Notes: generated by a model not told the origin, from the letters alone. 64,000 nucleotides of DNA from Ailanthus altissimus (GCA_946807835.1 OX327711.1:15969501-16033500); one strand, 5' to 3'. Positions 47,403 through 59,726 are shown, numbered from the stretch's first letter. Made by a program: numbers and translations.

Positions 47403-48164
47403 TGTGAGAATATTGATTAAAAATTATTGAAATATGATTTGAGGATCAAGCCAAATGTGTAGGGTGCGCACGGATCAAAGACGGACGCAAAAGAAGGTGA
47501 AAAACGAAGAAGGGCGCACCAGGTGCTAGCGCCGCAGCGACTAGGCGTGGGTGCCGCGGCGCCAAGAGGCCAGCGCTGCAGCGCTCAGCAGAAGCACGCC
47601 AATGCCGCGGCGACGAGAGCCCAGCGCTGCAGCGCTCAGCAGAAGCACGCCAACGCCGCGGCGACGAGAGCCCAGCGCCGCAGGGCTGGAGACGGGAACA
47701 GTATCCCGAAATAAGAAAACTTCCTTATTTCATCTCCCACTCATTTTAGGACTCCCTAATACAACTCCCACACGTATAGGATAAACCTAGGTCGTCTCAA
47801 AGCCTATATAAAGGCTATCAATTGGCTTGTAAACACATCTTTGTGATCAACTAAATATTTTGGTAATCTTTGTGATCAACAAGAGATCTTTGTGGTTCTT
47901 TGTGAGAGAAAATCCCTAGAGTGTAAGATAGAGTTTTCTTTGTGATCTTTTTTGTAATATGCATACTTTGTGTTTGCTTTGTGATTCATAATAAGAGAAG
48001 AGTTTGATCTTGATTCGCCGTAGACGTAGGCAAGTTGCCGAACCACGTAATTGTTTGTGTGTTCTTCTTCTACCCCTTTCTCTCTTTATTTCTTAATAAC
48101 TTTTTCTACATTATTATATTACTTGGGTGAATTTTTTGCTTGTTTGTGTGCTTCTGCTTCAACA
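47403..48164 (+). mobile_element. Solo LTR, 762 bp, with GC-rich tandem repeat
   Basis: Bounded by TG (tgtgagaatattg, 47403) and CA (cttcaaca, 48164) with a perfect target-site duplication ctatt at 47398-47402 and 48165-48169. A TATA box (cctatataaagg) lies at about 47803, followed by a region rich in ctttgtgatc repeats and the segment gccgtagacgtaggcaagtt, which is common in plant LTRs. Between 47460 and 47700 it is strikingly GC-rich, with a 51-bp repeat. The protein-like frames there are artefacts of that repeat. Confidence 0.88.
47572..47690 (+). repeat. 51-bp GC-rich tandem repeat in the solo LTR
   Basis: Slightly more than two units of a 51-bp sequence containing cagcgctgcagcgctcagca and gccgcggcga; the third unit is partial. 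The run stands out in base composition from everything else in the window. It lies just upstream of the TATA box of the LTR. Confidence 0.85.
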
Positions 48165-48282
48165 CTATTTATAGTGCATTTTTTCTAATGACTTTTATTG
48201 AATTAAATCTATATTTCTATATTCATACATTTGATCAATTTAAAACATATATATATTATTTTATATCTAACTAATCAAGTTA

Positions 48283-49395
48283 GGGAAAAGGACATATTTG
48301 TTCTTTGAATTTGATACTTTACCCAATTTTGTCCCTCTTATTTCAAATTACTCAGATTTATCTCTGCTATTAGTCAATTGCCGTTAATTTTGACAGAAAT
48401 GCAATTATATTGATACAATATATGTTTTTCCCTGATAGCTATACACATGTACTAGGATGTTTAAAGTGGTTGACACATCATCAAAAAAATAATTGAAGTG
48501 TTAATAATAGTTTCACGTGTTAATAAATGATTAGCTATTGATAAAAAAAATGGACACGTGACACATTTGGATATATTTAATTTTAATAATAATTTTTAAA
48601 TTTTATTTTTAAAAATAAATTATTTAAAAAAAACAAAACCATATAATGACACTGACATCCAGCCATAGCCTGCAACTGTTAGTTACTAGACTTCGATAAT
48701 AAAAATGATCAAAATTTATATCATTGGAGTTTATTTTTTGTGATCTACGTAATGGTAGAATCATTTTTTACAAAAGAAGGACCAAAAGATGGTCAAATAA
48801 GCAATAGGAGAAGTGGGTGGCAGCAGCCACCAGTGGTGCACATCAACCGAAGCAACGGTGACGTGCACCGCCAGCACTATTGGATAGATCGGCGGTCGAT
48901 CTGTCCAATAATGCCAACGATGCACGTCACCGTCGCTCCAGTTGATGTGCATCGTTTTGGCCGCCACCCTCATCTATGGAAATGGTGTGATGTGCATCAC
49001 CGGTGGCTGTGGCCTCTCATGACTCCCATTGCGTATTTGACCACCTTCTAGGTTTTTTGGCAAAAATAATCTCACTATTGTGTCGATCACGAAAAATGGA
49101 GTCCAATAATATAAATTTTAATAATTTTTATCGTCGAAATCTAGTGGTAGGCCACTCTGATAAAATGGTGGTGTCTCACAATAAAGTTTTATTTATTTAT
49201 TTATTTAATAATTTATAATCATCTAACACGTGTTATAGTGTATAAATATTTCTTACTAAGTTGCGATTTTATCCATTAATAGTAAAATCTAACAGTAACT
49301 AAATTAATGGAGATGGATAAATCTGGATAATTCGAAACAAAAGGAACAAAATTAGGTATTGACTTAAATTTCAGAGACAAAGATGTCTTTTTTCC
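48283..49395. mobile_element. Non-autonomous Mutator-like element, 1113 bp
   Basis: Terminal inverted repeats of about 110 bp (from gggaaaaggacatatttg at the left; the right end is gatgtcttttttcc) are flanked by aatcaagtta (48273-48282) and aattaagtta (49396-49405). That is a 9/10-matching duplication of the length typical of Mutator elements (9-10 bp). No transposase is present. The middle holds a long palindrome (48765-49065), so the element could fold into an extended hairpin. Confidence 0.85.
48765..49065. repeat. Long palindrome inside the Mutator-like element
   Basis: The inner arms, 48833-48894 and 48895-48956, are inverted copies with little or no spacer. Outer arms at about 48765-48832 and 48985-49065 pair as well. 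The sequence ggtgacgtgcaccgcc and its complement lie in the arms, which are GC-richer than the surroundings. The overlapping ORFs on both strands here (48740-49051 and 48761-48973) are mirror images of the same sequence, not genes. Confidence 0.85.
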
Positions 49396-49514
49396 AATTA
49401 AGTTATTTAAAATTACCAAAGTTTCAAAAATAAAATAAAATTACCAAAAAATAGAATAATGATAGAATAATCTTACCTTTACTTTTATGTTATCGGATTA
49501 ACAGTGTAATATTT

Positions 49515-51607
49515 TGGAGGAAAAGTTGTCAGTTTAGTTTCTGAAGTAATGGAATAACCTAGTTAGTCCTTTGAACCTTTTTTTTTACCTCATTTAGTCA
49601 TTGCCTATTTGATTAAATAATATACGAAGTGTACTATTTGAGGGCAATTAGATAAATTTTATCAAACATAAGATTATTTAATAATAATTAGATATATTAA
49701 TTTACTTTATTGCCTTCAGAAAGTAAACTCCAGATATTATATTTTCAACAACACTAAGTAGCCTCCCAAGATGCTTATATATGGCTCTCAAATTGGATAT
49801 GTCTAAAGCCTGTGATCTGATCGTGTGAAATAGAGTTATTTATTGGTTATTATGGAAAAGATTGGGTTTTTAGACAAGTGGTGCAACTTATTTGCAATTG
49901 TGTGTCAACGGTCTCTAATTCGCTTATTATAAATGGGGAAGTTCATGGTTTGATCAAACCCTCCAACGGTCTTAGGCAGGGAGATCCTCTTTCTCTTATC
50001 TTTTCCTTCTATGTGTTGGAGATTAATCAAATTCTCATCCTGTTTGATGGCTAGGGTGCTTAAGGCTTTGTACTTTCCGAATTCCACTTTTTTAGAGGCA
50101 AAAAGCAAGCCTTCAGGATCTTACATTTGGAAGAGCTTGCTGTGGGGAAGGGAAATCATTGAACAAGGAGCACGTTGGCGAGTGGGAAATGAGGGGAACA
50201 TTCATGTGTATTATGATAAATTGCTTCCTATCCAAATTTAAGCCCCTCTTCCCTCATCGGTTTGTCGAAACGTGTCGAATTGCTGACTTGATCAATCCTA
50301 ACGGAACCTGGAATGTGAACCTCATACAAACTTCATTTTCGAAAGCCGAACAACATATTCTCAGCATCCCTATATCTTCAACGACTATACAGCTTGAGGA
50401 TTCTCTTTTATGGCATTTTGAAAAGAACGGATGCTATTCTATGAAATCTGGATATTGGGTAGCAAAACGAGCTATGGGAGTGGGAAGCTGTTCTGATTCT
50501 TCTGGCTATTTGGACTAGTGGCAATGCCGTTGGAACTTGTCTATTCCTCCAAAGGTGCGGCTGTTCTTGTGGAGGGCATCACATGATTGGATTCCCACGA
50601 ATGGTAACCTTTGAGTGCATTATTTTCCGGTGAGTGATGCATGTTCGATTTGTGGGGTGAGGGATGAAAACACAGTTCATGCTCTATGGCTTCGCAAAAA
50701 CCTTCAGAATGTAAGGAACTCTTTGTGCTTCATGAGTAATATTTCATGCACCCATCTTACTTCACTCAAAGAATTCATGTTCTTGTGCATGACTCAACTT
50801 TCAAAATCTGAATTGAAGCTGTTATCTATTATTTATAGAGGATTTGGCATGCTAGAAACCAAAGAATTCACCGGAAAATCAACATAGAGGTGGATGGCAT
50901 TGTTGGTTGGTTAAAAGATTTCATTGAGGAGTTCGAACAGCTTCCGAATCAGTTTTGAAGGCCCAAAAAATTCTGATTCAGTTTTGTGGGTGCAGTGGTT
51001 CTATCCACCTCTAGGTTGTGGATGCCGCTGTTAGCAATCATCTCCGACACACGGGTTTGAGAATTATTCTCCGTCATCATGATGGTTCTATTTTATGCTC
51101 GGCTGAGGGTGGTTTCTCGGTGAATTATGAGGTGGCAATTGCGGAAGCGTTAGCCATCAAACAGGGGTTACTCCTTGCTGCAGAATGTGGCTTCAGAGAT
51201 GTGGTGGCAGAGTCTGATTCGGCTTTTGTTGTCAAGGAACTCAACTCCAAAATTTAGGCAGACTCTAAGCTTGGACTGGTTCTTCATGATATTCAAGATC
51301 TGATCCCTGAATTTCAGTCTTGTAAAATCATATTCTCTCCAAGGGACACTAAATAAGTTGCCCATGAGGTAGCAAGCTTAGCTCTTAAATCTTGTATTAA
51401 TGGTATTTTGGTGCATGATTCTATTCTCCCTTGGGTAGAGTGCTTAGCTCTTGCAGATTTGTATTCTCAGCCTGCGGGCTCTTAATGAAATTCATCGTCT
51501 TTAAAAAAAAAAAACACTGACTAAATAAGATATTTAATAAAATATACGAACTAATTAGGTAATTCATCTAATCTCCAGAAACTAAATTAACAAGTCTCCT
51601 ATTTTAG
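49515..51607. mobile_element. Terminal-inverted-repeat element carrying a LINE fragment
   Basis: The left end (about 49515-49625: agttgtcagtttagtttctgaa..) and the right end (about 51515-51607) are inverted copies with moderate identity over about 90-100 bp. A target-site duplication could not be fixed. A LINE fragment with a poly-A tail occupies most of the interior and accounts for its size. The superfamily is uncertain; the TIR length would fit a Mutator-like element. Confidence 0.6.
49740..51514 (+). pseudogene. LINE (L1-like) 3' fragment with RNase H, 5'-truncated
   Basis: It starts within the reverse transcriptase (ALKLDMSKACDLI, about 49780) and continues through the RT zinc-binding region: LWHFEKNGCYSMKSGYWVAKR, then IPPKVRLFLWRASHDWIPTN and CSICGVRDENTVHALW (50159-50700). 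It ends with a plant LINE RNase H: GFSVNYEVAIAEALAIKQGL, ECGFRDVVAESDSAFVVKEL (51018-51257). A poly-A run of 12 at 51503-51514 marks the 3' end. Stops and frameshifts are numerous. A 5' truncation and a poly-A tail are the usual result of target-primed reverse transcription. Confidence 0.85.
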
Positions 51608-51715
51608 AGCGTATTCACTAATAGTTTGGAGTGTAAATTCAGGTCTCCATTCACTATGAAAGTTTGGAGTGTGTTTTTATGTATTATAGTTCTGAGAGCT
51701 AAACTAAATAAAATT

Positions 51716-53150
51716 GACAGGACTTGATCTCAATCCTCTTTAAAAATTGAAGCGGATTCTACTATAATATAAGATTAACATATTGTATTTGATATAATAA
51801 CATTACGTCCTTCAACAAAAATGTATATAACATAACGACTTATATAGATAAATATACAAAACATAAAAATTTATACAATTATGTTTATTGTAAGCCAACC
51901 TCAAAATATAAAAACTATATCATATCACAAAATTCTTACAACTTAAAAAAAATAGAGTGAGCATGTCAAGTGAACATAACTTTAAAAATATTATATATTT
52001 TATAAAATATATACTAACAATAATAATTTTTTAATAAAAATATATTAAAAAATAATACGAACGTATGTACAAGTCTAAAGTCATAAAAAAATAATAAAAC
52101 TGTATTTTGGATAAACATGAAACATGTACTAATATCGTAAAATGTCATAAAATCTACTCTGAAGCTTAATATATATAATGTTGCTCTAGGAACATATATT
52201 ATATACATTTTAAAAATCACACTAAACTTATACCTGAAAAAAACGTGGCCTCATCTAGCGGAACAACTCACGCATAAGTAGAGTGGGAGAACGTGATTAC
52301 ACCCGACGAAATGCTACATCACTCGGGCAGAGCAAATAAACTAGTCTAACGCATACACAACAACTACACTAAAGGGGAAGGTACGCATATGATGATTCAA
52401 AAATTACTATTATATAATATTATAGAAATATAATTATTTTGAAATAAATATCTCTATACTAAACGTAATTATGAATTATACTATAATAAATTTTAAAAAT
52501 ATTTTTAATACTAATTAATATAAATATTTATTTTTTTAAAATAAATTTAATAACATATAATTAAATTACATATTGTTGTCTCGTTATCCACTTACAAAAA
52601 TACGTTAATTTTAAATTAGATCAGAAGTTTAGAATCTATCAATTATTAGTACTCCACTTACATCATTACGTATAAAAAAAATATATTATTATTATTGATA
52701 TGTATCTAAAAATTAAAATATAAAAAATTTAATTTAATAAAATTATTATTTATTAAATCATTAAATATAAATTTAACTAATTAAATACATTTTTTGTATT
52801 TGTTTTTATTTTTTATTTTCTCTCTCAACATCTCTTTCTTTTCTTTCTGTCTCTTTCCTTTTCTTTCTCATTTTTTTTTTTTCTCCCTTCTCTCAATTGC
52901 CCGTGCCTTCTCTCGAATAAATATCACTCAAATGAAATAATTCACTCTCAGCCAACCAGCCGCCCATAAAGCCAATAAAATGGAGCCAGCCATATCCCTC
53001 TTGCTCTTAATAATATTTTAAATTAGTTAATATAATAATTTTCAAGCCTCCCATTAATAGGAAGCCACCACTTGCTAACCCCATTAATTTAACTCTTCAA
53101 TTTTTCCCCACGTAGCATTCACTTTTGAACCAAGGAGCTTGCTTACACGT
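51716..53150 (-). repeat. Diverged copy of the chromovirus LTR, reverse orientation
   Basis: It begins tgacaggacttgatctcaat, the counterpart of the LTR end at 38644 and 44983. It runs through landmarks matching 44280-44640 (for example acgtatgtacaagtc and aacgcataagtagagtggg-like words at 52262-52290) to a CT-rich tract at 52820-52920 that corresponds to the GA tract of the LTR. The far end near 53150 is too diverged to fix. No internal region is attached, so it is probably a solo LTR. Confidence 0.75.
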
Positions 53151-53388
53151 TACTTTATTTTATTTTATTTTATTTTCCTTAAATCTTCAAATAGCGCTTG
53201 GCACTTTAAACATTTTTCCTTGCTATATAACTCCATCAGGTGAAGCTATGCTGCTCCATTTAAAATTTAAAACTACGTGTTTTCATTAACAATTATAGGC
53301 ACATAACTAATGGCACTGATGAATAAAAATTTTTAATTAATAAAATAATTACTATAATTATGATCTCATATTAAATTATTAAAAAGAA
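53151..53388. other. Short spacer with an ATTTT repeat
   Basis: A simple repeat of attttattttatttt type at about 53152-53176 is followed by AT-rich sequence up to the Copia element. Nothing else is recognised. Confidence 0.6.
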
Positions 53389-53745
53389 TGAAATTGAAAG
53401 TGTACTTGAATTTATAAAGACGCAAAAAAATTATAATTAATGTCTTTCACATTTAAATTTTTTTTTATGAGAGAAAAGTTGTTGTCATTCAAAATTTAGC
53501 AATAATATGTTAAAGTTTAAATTGAGGATTTCAATCTAATATTTATAGTATTTTATTTTATTTTGGCCTATCATAAAATAAAAACTGGATCTCTACACAT
53601 TAAAGTCCATGCCGTACATGATGCCCTAAAAGTCCAATAATAAATAAACTTTATTTAATCACTTTAATGAACAACAAAATAGATAGCCAATAATGTACAA
53701 TTAATTGATATATGTAAGCCCACTTTAATATATAATACCCAATAA
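53389..53745 (-). repeat. 3' LTR of the Copia element
   Basis: 357 bp, the same length as the right LTR. Its minus-strand start has TA (tattgggtattatatatt) where the right LTR has TG. The two LTRs differ at many sites, so the insertion is not recent. Confidence 0.85.
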
Positions 53746-54225
53746 TTTTTCACTTGAGCCACATATGTTACTTTACAATTGTACATTACCAAATAACTTT
53801 ATGAGCTCAATATTTGCTATTTTAATAAAAGACATCTTTTAACAATCTAGTCCATCAATTATACTAATATAGGATTAAAGCGGTTTTCGTTATCTTTCTT
53901 ATAACTAGACTTATCAATGGTCACATACATCAATATAATCAATGACATAAATTAAGCATGGATGTGTAGCATGAAAATTTCATGCAACGTGATCCTTTAA
54001 CATACTTATTTTCAACTGGTCATACTTTATAACTCATAAGAGTTTAACAATATACTTTCAAAACTTTATGCAAAACTGTAATCGAAAGAATATAACTTTA
54101 TTTCAGAGTTTTCAATAAATAAACAAAAAGTAATACTTTAGTCTGATCAGAAAATATGTCAATTGTAATTGAACATTAAGAAACAAACTCCCACTATAAA
54201 AGCATATCATCAGAATGAACTACAC

Positions 54226-57200
54226 CTATACGAGCCACATGCTCATGAACACCTTAGGTGGTACACCCTTGGTAAGTGGATCCGCAATTATTAAGTTTGT
54301 ACAGATATGTTCAATAGACACCTGAAGACTCTGAACTCTCTCTTTAACAATAAGAAACTTGATGTTAATGTACTTCGATTTTGACGAGCTTCTATTATTC
54401 TTAGAATATAACTAAAGAGGCTTTTTTATCATAATTTATTCTCAATGGTCTCTCAATGCTATCAACAATTTGTAGCCTAGTGTTAAAATTTCGCAGCCAT
54501 ATTGTTTGATTTGATGCCTCATAGCAAGCTACAAATTCTATTTCCATGGTGGATAAAGTTACGAGTGTCTGCTTGAACATTTCCATGACACAGCTTTCTC
54601 AGCCACTAAGAAGACATAACCTGAAGTGGATCTTCTGTTATCGAGACAACCAGCAAAATCGGAGTCTGAATACCCAGTGATCTCTAAATGATCTGATCTC
54701 TGATATATGAGCATGTAATCTTTTGTTCTCTGTAGATGTCGCATAACCTTTTTCACGGCTCTCCAGTGATCCATTCCTGGGTTACTTAGATATTTGTCAA
54801 GCATGTCAACTATATACGCAATATCCAGACGCGTACAAACTTGAGCATACATGAGACTCCCTACTGCCGACGCATAAGGAATATTTTCCATCTCTTTCTT
54901 CTCAATCTCATTTCTTGGGCATTGAAGCAGACTAAATTTATTACCTTTAGCAATGGGTGTGTCTTCTGATGCACAATTCTTCATGTCAAATCTACTAAGT
55001 ACCTTATCGATATATGTCTTTTATGATAAGTCAAGTATGCCATGAGATTAATCTCGGTGAATCTGTATGCCTAACACAAAGGAGACATTCTCAAGATCTT
55101 TCATTTCAAATTATTTGAAAGAAATATCTTAGTTTCATGCAACAATCTTATATCGCTGCTTGCTAGTAGAATGTCATCCACATATAAGATAAGAAGAATA
55201 AATTTGCTTCCACTGATCTCATTATAAATGCATTGATCAACTGTGTTTTTCTTAAAACCAAATAAGGTAATCGCTTGATCAAATTTCTGATACCATTTTC
55301 GGGATAGTTGCTTTAAACCATAAATAGACTTATTTAATTTGCACACTAAATGTTTTGAATCTTTGGATTCAAAGTTCTCTGGCTATAATATGTATATGGT
55401 TTCTTCAATGTCGCCCTTGAGAAACACAGTCTTTACATCCGTCTGATGTAGCTGTAAATCATAATGAGCTACAAGTGCCATAATAATTCTAAAAGAGTCT
55501 TTCGATGAAACTGGAGAGAAAGTCTCTTTATAATCAATGCCTTTCTTTTGAGTGAAACCTTTTGCAACTAGACGTACCTTATACATTTCGACATTGCCTT
55601 TCGAATCCTGTTTAATTTTGAAAATTCATTTACAACCAATTGGTTTCACTCATTTAGGCAATTTGACAAGATCTCAAATGTCATTGTCTTGCATTGATTT
55701 CATCTCATCTTTCATGGCATATATTCATTTTTGGGAGTTCACACTTTGTTTGACTTGATTGAAAGTTATTGGATCATCTTCCAGTCCTATATCAAACTCA
55801 TGTTCTTGGAGATACACGACATAATCATTTGAAATCACTGATCTCCTTTCCCTGGTGGATCTCTTTAATGGCACTTCCAATTGAGGTTATTATTGTTGCT
55901 TCTCTATATGAGTATGAGCAGGTTCTTCAATATTAGAGGAGGTATCTCAGGAACATCTTGATTATCTGTATTTACATCCAGCATAATGACAAGTACAATT
56001 ACCTGGCTATTATCAATTGCATATTCCTCTTCAAAGACAATGTTTTTGAGTTTAGTACTCTTACTATATTCAACACCCTCAATAAATTTAGCATTCCCTG
56101 TCTCGAAAAATGATCTATTTGAGGGATCATAAAACTTGAAACCCCTTGATATTTTCTAATATCTAACAAAGTAGCAGCTTATTGTTCTTGAGTCCAACTT
56201 TCTTTCATTAGGCCTGTATAGTCTAGCCTCAGCTGGACAACCCCAGACATGCAAATGCCTAATACTAGGCTTCTTTTCAGTCTATAGCTTATATGAGGTT
56301 TTAGCTACTGCTTTACTTGGAACTCGATTAAGGATATATATTGCAGTCTTTAAGGCTTCACTCCAAAAAAATTCTGGTAAAGAAGAATGATTTATTATAC
56401 TTCTAACCATATCATTTAGGGTCCGATTTCGTCTTTCAGTTGTACTATTTTGACTTGGAGTCCTCGACATAGTGTATTGAGGAACGATGCTGCATTTTTG
56501 CAAATATCTCACAAAATGACCTGGACGTTGTTCACCTGATCTGTCATATCTGCCATAGAACTCATCACCACGGTCAGATTTAACGACTTTAATTTTCTTA
56601 TCAAGCTGATTTTCAACTTCAGCTCTATAGGCTTTGAAAACATCCAATGATTGAGACTTCTCATGAATCAAATATAGATACCCATAACGAGAACAATCAT
56701 CTATGAAAGTAATAAAATATTGTTGACCATTCTAGGAAGCCGTAGGGAATGGACCACAAATATCAATATGAATTAATTCCAAGACGTTTGAACTTCTGTT
56801 GGCACAAAATTTTCTAATATTTATTTATTTTTTCTTAATGCATTCAATACATATTTTAAAATCTAAAAAAACAAGAGAATTTAGAATTCCTTATAACACA
56901 AGCCTTTGAATTCTTTGTTTAAAAATGTGTCCTAAACGCTTATGCCATAACATATAAGAATTCTCATTAATTAATTTGCGTTTTACACCATAATTACTTG
57001 CATGTAAGGTTTCATTAATTTGTGAGGCATGAAGATCTAATTGATATAAATTATCAACTAAAGAACCAGTACCAATAATATTTAAATTCTGAAATAGACT
57101 AAATTTTTCATTTCCAAAAGAACAAGAGTAACCGAATTTGTCCAAATAAGAAATAGAAACTAAATTCCGTCTAAATGACGGTATATAAAAAGTCTCATGC

Positions 57201-58212
57201 AAATCCAAATAAAAATCAGATTCTAGTTGTAATCTAAAAAATTGTTTGTGGTCCCTAAACCCACATAAATGAATCTTTCAACATCAGTTGGCGGTCAGCT
57301 TCTTAGACAACCCTGCATAGTCATACTTATATGAGTAGTTGAACCTGTATCTATCCACCAAGTTTGACTTGGTACTAAAGCCAAATTAACTTCTCAACAA
57401 ACAAAGTTGAGAAGTTTACCCTTTTTGTTAAGCCCTTTTGCATATTTAGAACAATCCTTCTTCACATGTCCAACTTTCTTGCAACAATAACAAGAGATTT
57501 CAGTATTTTATTTCTTTGGCACCTTAGGCTGTGAAGTTCTAGTGTCTGCAGCTCTTTTTCCTTTATTATTCCATTTCCTTTTCTTGTTGGCAGTATTGTC
57601 ATTTGAAGAAGTTGCTAAATGAGCACTCTCTATCTTTTCTTGTTTAAATCTCTCTTCCTCTTGCACACATTGAGCAATGAGCTCATTAAGAGTCCATTTC
57701 TCTTTTTGAATATTATAACTAATCTTAAAAGGATTATATTGTACAAGAAGAGAGATCAAGACCAAGTGCACGAGAATGTCATCAGACAACTCTAACTTTA
57801 GTGCCTTTAATTTTGTAATAAGATTAGACTTTTCCATAATGTACTCCCTTATATTTTCTTTGCCTTTATACCGCATTGAAACAAGTTTAGACTAAATGGT
57901 GCTTGTTTCAACCTTTTCATTACCAATGAATCGGTCTGTTATTTGGCTCAAAATTTTTTTAGCATTTTCTTCCTCAAGAACTGCGCCCCTAATGATATCT
58001 AGAATAGAATGCTTCATGATCATCAGACTCATGCGGTTAGAACGCTTCCATTTTTTATATAGTGCCATTTGTTTAGCAATATTGTTATCAGTAGTGGCGG
58101 GAGGTTCTTCCATCCTGATTGCACAGTCTAGATCCATACACCCAAGCACAATGGTAATATGCTTTTTCTATTTCCTGAAGTTAGTGCCGTTAAGCACTGG
58201 AATGTTATTCAT
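54226..58212 (-). pseudogene. Copia gag-pol polyprotein, inactivated
   Basis: Starts at ATG 58212 (MNNIPVLNGTNFRK, then a stop where the family has tryptophan). Gag continues through a zinc knuckle, CYCCKKVGHVKKDC (about 57490). Protease follows, with active site WWIDTGSTTHIS (about 57350). Integrase has LWHKRLGH, then [10 protein letters not shown] and the glutamate-bearing TTERRNRT (56671-56282). RT has HQTDVKTVFLKGDI and an intact YVDD (55586-55101). RNase H has GYSDSDFAGCLDNRRSTSGY (about 54650) and ends with IADPLTKGVPPK near 54250. The length is right for a complete Copia polyprotein. About ten stops and frameshifts, for example near 54585, prevent function. Confidence 0.88.
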
Positions 58213-59194
58213 GTTGGCAGATATAGAAGAAATATTTACTGTATAGAATAAACAAAAATCACAATCAATAATCATGTCATTTAATCATGCATTCATATAC
58301 ACACATGGCATAAGATATAATAAATTGGGCCGTTATAAGATACCAAACACAATATTGTTATTTAGTCTTTGAACATAAATAACAATTTGTAAACGGTACT
58401 CTAAAAACTTGAACAATAAACATTGATAATAAATCCTACCAATAATACATCTTTCTTTGAACAGACATATTATATGCATAGAAAGTGCTAAAGTTTATCA
58501 CATATTTACTGTCACATGTGTTTATTATTTAGTCAAAAAAATAATCTTCCTTTGGGCCGATTATTTTTCGCATAAGTTTAAACACAATTATTTATTTTCT
58601 TTAATAATACCCACATATTTTAAAATAAATAAATTTGTATAAAAGATGTCACTTTGGTGGCATTTTAATTCAATTTAATTTATTTTAAAATACTGGATAT
58701 TAGTTTATAGAAAAAGAGAGAAAACAATAGAATAGTCAAAGTCAACAGTCAACAGTCAAATTGTCAAAATTAAGACAGCACCGAAATGGGTAGGGACTAA
58801 AATGGTTAGGTCAGGTCAAGTCTAACATTTTCAAATTACCCAAACATTAAACTTTGTCCAATAACCTAAACCCAAAATAGGCCTAGGTCCATCTTAACTC
58901 ACTTGCTTCGGCTAGTATATTGAGTATAAAAATTTGGGTCCTGTAAAATCTTTATGGGCCATATAAAATTGACATGATAAACTCTCAAAATTTGTGCACA
59001 CCAACTGTTTAACATGCACCACAATTAGAAAGGAATCTCATCAAATTTAACGTTATCAATTTGACTTTAAATAAATTTTCACTTCTTTCTCCTTTTTTTT
59101 TTAATTAAAAATTAACGCATGAAAGCATGTTGAATTTGAAACTTGAAAGAATTTGAAACTTGCAAGAATTTGAAAACACAATCATCTTATTGAT
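58213..59194 (-). other. Copia 5' leader
   Basis: Untranslated region between the 5' LTR and gag. It has a short repeat of gaatttgaaacttg-type words at 59135-59175. No standard tRNA-Met primer-binding site is visible at the LTR edge (59190-59194), which is unusual for a Copia element and may reflect mutation. Confidence 0.5.
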
Positions 59195-59551
59195 TGAGTC
59201 GAAGATGCATTCTGAATCTATGGAGACGCAGAAAAATTGGAGTTAATGTCTTCCACGTCTAAACTATTTTTTTATGAGAGAAAAGTCGTCGTCACTTAAA
59301 AATTACCAATAATACATTAGGGTTTAAACTGAGGACCTCAACCTATTATTTATAGTATTTTATTTCATTTTGGCCTTGATCCATTACAAAATAAAATAAA
59401 ATAATTGAGTATTTACATATTAAAGCTCATGCCATACGTGATGCCCTAAAAGCACACTAATAAATAAATTTTAATAGGCAACAAAATAGATAATCAATAA
59501 TATACAATTAATTAATATATGTAAGTCTACTTTAATATATAATATCCAACA
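59195..59551 (-). repeat. 5' LTR of the Copia element
   Basis: 357 bp, ending on the plus strand with ccaaca at 59551. It lies downstream of the receptor kinase gene and in the same transcriptional direction (minus), so a transcript reading past the kinase stop would enter it. Confidence 0.85.
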
Positions 59552-59726
59552 GGCATGTCAATTACAAAAACAATAGGCGAAAGCATTTTGGTTCAATTTT
59601 AGCGTATTTGGCTATAATATTTTAATAAATTATTTAAAGCTAAATTAAAAATTACCAAAAATTTTGAGCTACAATAATTACGAAACTCAATGTCTACTTA
59701 AAGAACCATCAAGAAACCTAGAGAAT
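59552..59726 (-). other. 3' flank of the receptor kinase gene
   Basis: 175 bp of AT-rich sequence between the kinase stop codon and the Copia LTR. It must hold most or all of the 3' untranslated region. No canonical aataaa is seen on the minus strand; AT-rich near-matches occur. Confidence 0.5.

Larger units (their letters stand above)
53389..59551 (-). mobile_element. Ty1/Copia element, nearly full length, inactivated
   Basis: Two 357-bp LTRs (53389-53745 and 59195-59551) enclose a minus-strand gag-pol, so the right LTR is the 5' LTR. Right LTR: minus strand starts tgttggatattatatatt. The left LTR is preceded by a Copia-type polypurine segment (ctcaagtgaaaaat on the minus strand). The bases flanking the two ends (aagaa and ggcat) do not match, so the target-site duplication has decayed or the borders were altered. 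The 5' LTR lies 175 bp from the stop codon of the neighbouring receptor kinase gene. Confidence 0.88.

Noticed and set aside
47523..47784. Overlapping Ala/Arg/Ser-rich ORFs
   Set aside because: They are produced by the GC-rich 51-bp repeat inside a solo LTR. Two frames look equally open, as expected from repetition rather than from coding.
48740..49051. ORFs on both strands with His/Asp-rich similarity to each other
   Set aside because: They are mirror images caused by the palindrome of the Mutator-like element.
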